Assembly: GCF_963855985.1 (NCBI RefSeq)
Contig: NC_087093.1
Span: 8,811,501 to 8,875,500 of the forward strand
Source of the DNA: Ostrinia nubilalis
Taxonomy: Eukaryota; Arthropoda; Insecta; Lepidoptera; Crambidae
Direction: 5' to 3'
Length of the DNA stretch: 64,000 bases
Shown: positions 58,184-64,000 of the stretch, piece after piece
How the letters are laid out: each line of letters begins with the position of its first letter
Position numbering within the stretch: the stretch's first letter is position 1
The notes under the pieces: generated by a model
Database searches by the model: none
Seen by the model: the letters and a program-made list of their open reading frames with translations, nothing else
Told to the model about the DNA's origin: nothing
Made by a program: the position numbers and the translations under genes

Positions 58184-61080
58184 AGTATAGATAATATGAG
58201 CTAATAGGTACGTGTACTTAGTTGATACTAATGAAAAGCGAATACTCGGAGCTTCATTTTATTAATAAGTAAAATTAGCCTGAAGTTTCAGCTGGCTGAA
58301 CCAATACGCTCATATCGGATTTTGGGCTTTCACAGAACTAGATAATTAAATAGAGTCACTCTATTTAGTGTATTCCTTAAATATAATAGAAAGTTTACAA
58401 GTTACTTTGAAGATTTACTTTGTAAGTGGTTTTGGCTAATTGTAACTTTTCGCTTTAAAATTCATTCATTGATAGCGATTTGGTTATAAAGTTTTCGCAT
58501 CAAATTCTTCATTTTATTTAATTTAACACTGAAAGGTTGACAGCAATTATTTTGTATTAATATTCTAAAGAAATACATTGTGTTCTCTTTCACTTGAAGT
58601 CATCCACTAAGGAGATAAGAGAGATCTATAGACAGAGAATTCTACAACAGAATTACGATAGATCTTTGTTTTATCTCCGACTTATTTATGGGTTTTTATC
58701 AAGTTCATTGTCGCCGTACTTTTTATTGAAGCCACAAACTTCTGCTACGGTAAATCTGATTCGTCCGTAACTGAGACAAATTTCGTTCACACATTTTTTA
58801 TCGATAGCACGGTACGGTGAATTAATCCAGAACAGGGCTGTCCCAACAACTACCCTATCGAGTTTACTTATTAGAAACCAGCGAAATGATATTTTTAAAT
58901 CATAACATCCCATAAGCCTCATTTTACATTTCCACTTACCTAGTGAGATCCACATAAAGCAAAATCACACTGCATTTGTCTTCTATTTGATTAGGGCATA
59001 GCAGATTGGCGACATTGTCAGTTTCTGATGACTGATTGTAGGATTTCCGTTCCCGCAAAATGGCGTAAGACATTAACATTATTTAGCTTTACTGCAAGTG
59101 TGACAGACAACAGTAAATTAATAATAGCTGTAGTAACAGTTCATAGATTAGAATAGAATATAATACCTATTTCGTTTTTGAATAAACATCTTACTTTTAA
59201 AATATTTCTAATTCTTATCTACGTAGTTAATAAATCTATTTAGGGCAATGACTAGCTAGAGCAATGTTCTTACATGACATTTTGGCCGGTGGCGGCGCTA
59301 AATACGTCTATTCAAAAGTGATAATGATTAGGCATGACTCGAGTTTCCGATAGCAGCCCTACCGAAGTCAGTCGGGGCGTCGCGCAGTGTGATTTCGTCA
59401 TATCGCCGCTCATTACAGGAGCGCGGCGGGCGCGCTCAGCCGTGCTACCATTACAATCGAATTCTCGTTGACGACTCGTGATTCACGATCAAAATATCAG
59501 TGCGCATGATTTGACAATGTCATTATGTTATTCCAATGCCATACGGAGCGTGTATCAGTTTCGAATCCGCTTTAGGAACGCGGCGAAAACGGAATCCTAA
59601 TTTCCTCATATACGGATAGGTACTGTAGTACACGACGACATGTCATGTTAAGCTAAACTCGGTAGTACCATAAGTAGTTGTAATATGTGCTATTTTGCAA
59701 CAACAAAGTAAATTAGCATAAAAATTTATATTAGCCAACAATTTCATGTAGCTTGATCCAAGTTTAAAGTTTTAGCGTGGAATGCATCCAATCAATAAAA
59801 AGATCTTTTACGGGAATACATTAGTTGATATAAACATAATTTTGTCTTTGATTTCACTATTTTGACGATTGTAGAGCCTTTAATATTTTTTCTTTTGACA
59901 TGCGACATCATATTTACAAAGTAGCAACCTTTAAGATCATTAGAATAATAAAATTAGCCACCACACCACCAAAACTTATTCTATTAAACCAATATTGTAA
60001 TATCTTTTAAATACTACTGTTAGAAAACCAGCCATCCATCTCGACTTCTCGACAGGTAGACGATCGATGAAGAACCTATGGGCCACATCCTTGAACGTAA
60101 CGACACAACTTCACTCAATCGAAAAGTTTAACCCTTTTCAGTCTCTAATCCGTTTCCAAACATAATGTCTACAGAATAATTTATAAATGCGAATTATTAA
60201 TAGAATAAGTGGAGTTACTGAGTCCGCCTTACATTATTTCAGGCATTAGCTGAAGCTGCTAGAGTCAACCTTTCCGTATTATCACTTACTAAAAGTTCGT
60301 TTCTTTGTTTCAAGTGGTTTTGTCAACTGCTCAGCGAGCTTTGCTGTCTTATCAGGTACAGCATTAAGGTCGTAAACAGCGTTAACGGTTGCTTTAATAG
60401 GAGGCCGACGTGGGCCGTGACGTTTTTAAATTGCCCGCGACATTCAGGTGGGTATGAAGTAAAAGCGTCAATTTTGGTAACGGGGACGAGTAGTAGGTAG
60501 TTCACGGCTGGAAGCGCTCTTATTACAGGTTGCTCGTAGCTCATTCTGCGCGCACCATGGCCTAGAGAAAGCGAACAGTTCACGGTTGTAGTGAACAGGT
60601 GATGTGCATCATTATACTTATCCCTTTCACTGTGTACAGACAAGACAATAGAAAAACAACTGTTCTGACCTGATTATGGAATGCATTTATAAGTAATTGT
60701 ATTGAATTTATTTCATTATTTCCAGTAAGTAGTTTATTTCTTGTAATATCACATTGTTTCATTTTATGACCCCGCTCAGTTCCTTCAAGTTCTTTCAGTA
60801 ATTTTAATAGGCACTGACGAAAGTTTAAATAGAGCCGCTACTTTCTCGTAGTAAGCGGTTCATTGTCATGATAGTAACATAGTACGCACTGTATTGCGTA
60901 TGTATACAGTTACTCTTCATCAAACAAAAGATCTTCGGTCTCCGTGCAATGTTAGATTAAATAATCGTAAGTATAATTAATCAGAAATCGTGGACTATGG
61001 AACTGGCTTACCACAATCAAAATAGAAGAGCCAACCTTTCGGTAGCAGTTCCATGGCGAAGGTGTAAAGAATAATTTCAC
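58184..61080. other. gene-free stretch with a CpG-rich block at 59285-59480
   Basis: No gene is recognised. The block at about 59285-59480 is CpG-rich (gagcgcggcgggcgcgct) and contains a perfect arthropod initiator match, TCAGTC at 59368-59373, but no downstream promoter element at +28. It could be a promoter or enhancer. Frames at 58686-58955 and 60323-60643 (both minus) have no known motif. Confidence 0.4.
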
Positions 61081-61262
61081 TGTGCTTACAATGAGTTTAC
61101 GTTAGGTGTGCTCGCTAGGCAGTAAGTCAAAAAAATCTATGAAGATTTTAGTTCTTAAAAGTTGCCGCTAGGAGCGCTGTACAATTGGTCATATTTAATG
61201 TCATATTTTACGCAGTTGCTAGCAGTAGCGAGCACACGTAACGTAAACTCATGGTAAGCACA
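61081..61262. mobile_element. MITE with about 38-bp inverted ends
   Basis: tgtgcttacaatgagtttac at the left pairs with gtaaactcatggtaagcaca at the right, and pairing continues through ggtgtgctcgcta / tagcgagcacac. It is 182 bp with no coding capacity. The sequence immediately right (61265-61390) is CpG-rich. Confidence 0.75.
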
Positions 61263-62069
61263 CAGCTGGCTGCTTGAATCGCGCTGTGCGCGTGAAGCAA
61301 GGCATTAATCGCGGCGCGCGGCGGACATACGTCACGTCGCACGGCAAATGTGACGCGGCACACTTCAGTTAACGTAAATCACTCATTAGAACCCCGGATA
61401 ATGGCGCATCGGAGTGACTGCCGTTCTAATGACAATTTAATACCGTTCATCGCTTAATTTCTCCAAGTAATCAAACTTTCAGCATCGTGCGTCTCTACGC
61501 GTAGGTAAGTTGAGGATAATAGACAGCTCCTTTGAGGATCCGAATACATTAAGTGGACGAGTGTTGTTTAGTGATTTATTATAAAGCTGTCTCGAGTATA
61601 CTGTGAAATTATTAATTGTTAGGATGTAGGTAGGTAGGTGTTTTGATTGAGGTTCATCTAACGGCACCATTAAGTAAATCTCTTGTATGTTCCCAACTAT
61701 TCCAGTTCGCTGTAACTACATATTACTGCCTGAGACTGCTAATGTAAAATATATCAACATTGGCACACAAAGATTCTAATGCTTAGATACCCAATAGGAA
61801 TACATATTACCTGTATTACTGATTTTTTTGTCTTGTTAGTTTCAGTGTTCACAAATCAACGAGTAGGTACATTTATTATCGATGAATTATATTATTCAAT
61901 TCTGAGAGCAATTAAACTTTTATTATAATGCATAGTCACGTATAGGCTTATAATATAAAAGCTTTAAATAGCTAAGGCTTTATTTAGCATAACAGATTAG
62001 GTCTATGCCTCGATTCAACTTTATTCACTAAAACAGTAAAATTGAAATATTCCAGCGTAGTACCAATGA
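61263..62069. other. gene-free stretch
   Basis: No gene is recognised. CpG-rich at 61275-61375 (cgcggcgcgcggcggac), possibly regulatory. Confidence 0.45.
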
Positions 62070-62215
62070 CGCCCGTATTCACAAACGATGCTTCCTTATG
62101 TGAAGCAGCAAATCGAACGCACATCGTTGAATAGATCTCTGTGATTGTTTCATGTGTCACCCTGTGCGTCCAAGCGCACTGTGAGACCTCATAGGAATGT
62201 TTGTGAATACGGGCG
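62070..62215. mobile_element. MITE with TGA target duplication
   Basis: The ends cgcccgtattcacaaac and gtttgtgaatacgggcg are perfect inverted repeats, flanked on both sides by TGA (62067-62069 and 62216-62218). A 3-bp duplication of this kind fits a Harbinger-like element. It is 146 bp, non-coding. Confidence 0.65.
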
Positions 62216-62619
62216 TGAGTCTGTTTTGTGGCTTCAATAATATCTTATTCGTGCGTCAGCCATTTTATCATACCGTCCAACTTAATATTAGTTTTGTAAA
62301 GTCTGAAATTAATTCCTTCCTATCTCTAGCGTGGAGCATCGACCTGAGTTTTCTAAGAATTGAATAGTTCTCCAATTAATAAAAGTTTGGAACTTATCGT
62401 TGTTTTCCGCGAGGTAAGAGGTAAAACAGTTGGCTGCAATCGCTAAGCCCTGTCTACTTCTGGCTTCGCTGACTTTATGCGATCAACTTGGTTCTTTAAA
62501 GCGATTTTGCATGTAAGTAAAATACATCGTATTCATTGAACATTGTTGCAGAATGCTGTTTTATTGATAATTTGGTCGTTGCAAACTTTTCTCAAGTGCG
62601 TCACAACAGCAAAATTTTA
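62216..62619. other. gene-free stretch
   Basis: No gene or repeat is recognised. Confidence 0.5.
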
Positions 62620-62736
62620 GGCTGGGTTGCACCATCTTTTTTATCTTTGACAATCGTCAAAAATATGTCAAACTCCATACAGAAAACACCGGTTATCGTT
62701 AGAGTTACGGTCAACATTAGGTGGTGCAACTCAGCC
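62620..62736. mobile_element. Harbinger-like MITE with TTA target duplication
   Basis: The ends ggctgggttgcaccat and gtggtgcaactcagcc are inverted repeats with one mismatch, flanked by TTA on both sides (62617-62619, 62737-62739). It is 117 bp. A 93-codon frame crossing it is a by-product. Confidence 0.65.
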
Positions 62737-62739
62737 TTA

Positions 62740-64000
62740 GTGTTTTACATCCCTACAGGATTTCATGTTAAAAAGCTTCCAGACTCTATCGGTAGTAATG
62801 ACATCATTCCTTCCTAGGGTGACATTCTAAATCTCCCCACATATAAATAACCACGTCGCACTATTAACCGACTTTCCTTCATTCCAACCACCACTGACGT
62901 TATGGACATAGCAAATTATTTTCTTAGTTGTGGAGTGAAACTTTACTACCTACACATTATTCTTTACGCGCTTTGAATTATTTAGTTGTGACATAAATAC
63001 AAATTGCGAACACAATTTGCCAGACAGTTTTGTACAACAATTTCTAAACGAATCGAGCAACTTAAAAAAACCGAACTTGTCACTGAAGAAAAAGTTTTCT
63101 TGTTTGTGCTTATCGAAACTTGTGATCAGTTTCCTAAACGTTGTTGGTATCTGGAATTTTTATAAATTCTCCAACAACAGCCCCTGGAATACGAGTAGAT
63201 TCCAGTGCAGTCTCTTTTGACGATCAACTTGAGTCAATCAGAATCATAATCATACGTAGTTAATTGAGTAAGTAGATATAATATTTTTCATCACTTTCTT
63301 TGTGATAATTGCCAACCATACCGAACCGATCCGGGAATTAGGAAAATAATAAATAGGGAAAACCATACTTCCTGGTCACTAATTGTTTTGTCACCCATCT
63401 AACTCCATCACGATAATCGAACAAATATAGGGTGTTTAAGGGTGGTAAGCAGAAACAGTTTTTTCTGAAAATTTGAGAATATAAAAATGTTAATATAATT
63501 TTATGTTTAATATCCCTCAAAATTGTACGGCGTTAATAACTTTAATTCAAATCATAATATCATTAATCTAGGTAGTAAAAAAGGAAATTCATAACTGGTT
63601 TTATTTTCAGTTTTATTTATCACGTCATGTGAGTTATAAAAACTAAGATCACAACCCGACTTTACGGCTTGAATACTGAAAAGACACTCAAACTGGATAG
63701 AAACTCTAGAATTTTATTTAGACCAATCACAAGCTTATTCGAACTGCTGGAACGCCTTTTACGTTGAATCTAGCTTGAATATACCAGCATAATAATAATA
63801 ATAATAAATCAAGATATATTTAAATAGAGATTTTCCCTTATTTGAAGCGTTACTAGGTTTGAACTCAGGACTCTAGGAAAGGATCAGAAAGAAACGATCG
63901 TAAAGAACTGAAGCTTTGAAATATATTTTTTTCAATATCAATAATTTGTTGTGCTTAAAGGGTACATTACATTTGCAGTAGTTATTGCAATAATAAAGTT
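62740..64000. other. gene-free right edge
   Basis: No gene is recognised. A short AAT microsatellite lies at 63790-63807. Confidence 0.5.

Noticed and set aside
58686..58955. Minus-strand 89-codon frame starting next to a donor-like aggtaagt
   Set aside because: A single donor-like string without a recognisable protein motif or partner acceptor is expected by chance.
1..64000. CRISPR array, operon, prophage or bacterial contamination
   Set aside because: No regularly spaced repeats with unique spacers, no ribosome-binding-site-led gene runs and consistent insect-type repeats throughout.

Overview
The window looks like nuclear DNA of a moth or butterfly (Lepidoptera). It is AT-rich, has almost no coding sequence, and carries many repeat types I associate with lepidopteran genomes. 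These are tRNA-derived SINEs, Helitron-like elements ending in a GC-rich hairpin plus CTAG, palindromic MITEs with TA, TAA, TTA or 8-bp target duplications, RTE/Jockey/CR1-type LINE tails, a Tc1/mariner relic and a BEL/Pao relic. The organism call rests on repeat style and on the protein family, not on a database match.

The only gene I can support with confidence is a single-exon coding region at 4487-6439 (+). It encodes a 650-residue Kekkon-family cell-surface protein: signal peptide, N-cap with the CxxxCxCxWKxGK hallmark, about seven leucine-rich repeats, C-cap, one Ig domain, one membrane segment, and a 252-residue cytoplasmic tail ending in Thr-Asp-Val (class I PDZ ligand form). Upstream lies a CpG-rich block (about 3895-4340) that is probably its promoter and 5' UTR, and a 16-codon upstream ORF that stops two codons before the main ATG. 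A plausible poly(A) signal (ATTAAA) is at 6958.

The remaining ~57 kb (6985-64000) has no recognisable host gene. Layout: LINE tail and Helitron (10.4-11.3 kb); SINE copy 1 (12.4 kb); a MITE and LINE tails (14.9-16.2 kb); a LINE tail with an internal inversion suggesting twin priming (16.7-17.0 kb); a broken BEL/Pao integrase carrying a small nested insertion (17.3-18.1 kb); a decayed tandem array (18.6-18.9 kb); an old SINE, a MITE and a LINE scrap (20.9-21.4 kb); a second Helitron family and a Harbinger-like MITE (23.1-23.5 kb); a Tc1/mariner element with broken transposase (27.6-28.8 kb); a tandem duplication (30.9-31.6 kb); a foldback (34.0-34.6 kb); a hAT-like MITE with an 8-bp duplication (35.1-35.3 kb); further TIR elements (37.8-40.6 kb); a 1.39 kb foldback (42.4-43.8 kb); SINE copies 2 and 3, the third nested inside a palindromic MITE (50.4 and 53.8-54.3 kb); a palindromic MITE (56.4 kb); a Helitron pair in opposite orientation (57.8-58.2 kb); and MITEs at 61.1, 62.1 and 62.6 kb.

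Between the repeats are several short blocks that are richer in GC/CpG or dense in homeodomain-type TAAT cores (19.2, 22.4, 32.1, 35.7, 46.2-46.5, 48.6, 59.3-59.5 kb). Together with the long gene-free interval beside a developmental-type receptor gene, they may be conserved regulatory elements or pieces of an unseen long non-coding or large-intron gene. That is inference. I found no undescribed biological system that the sequence alone supports. The best leads are the regulatory-desert candidates, the upstream ORF, one unidentified protein-like segment (44490-44763, minus) and several informative nested or inverted transposon structures.
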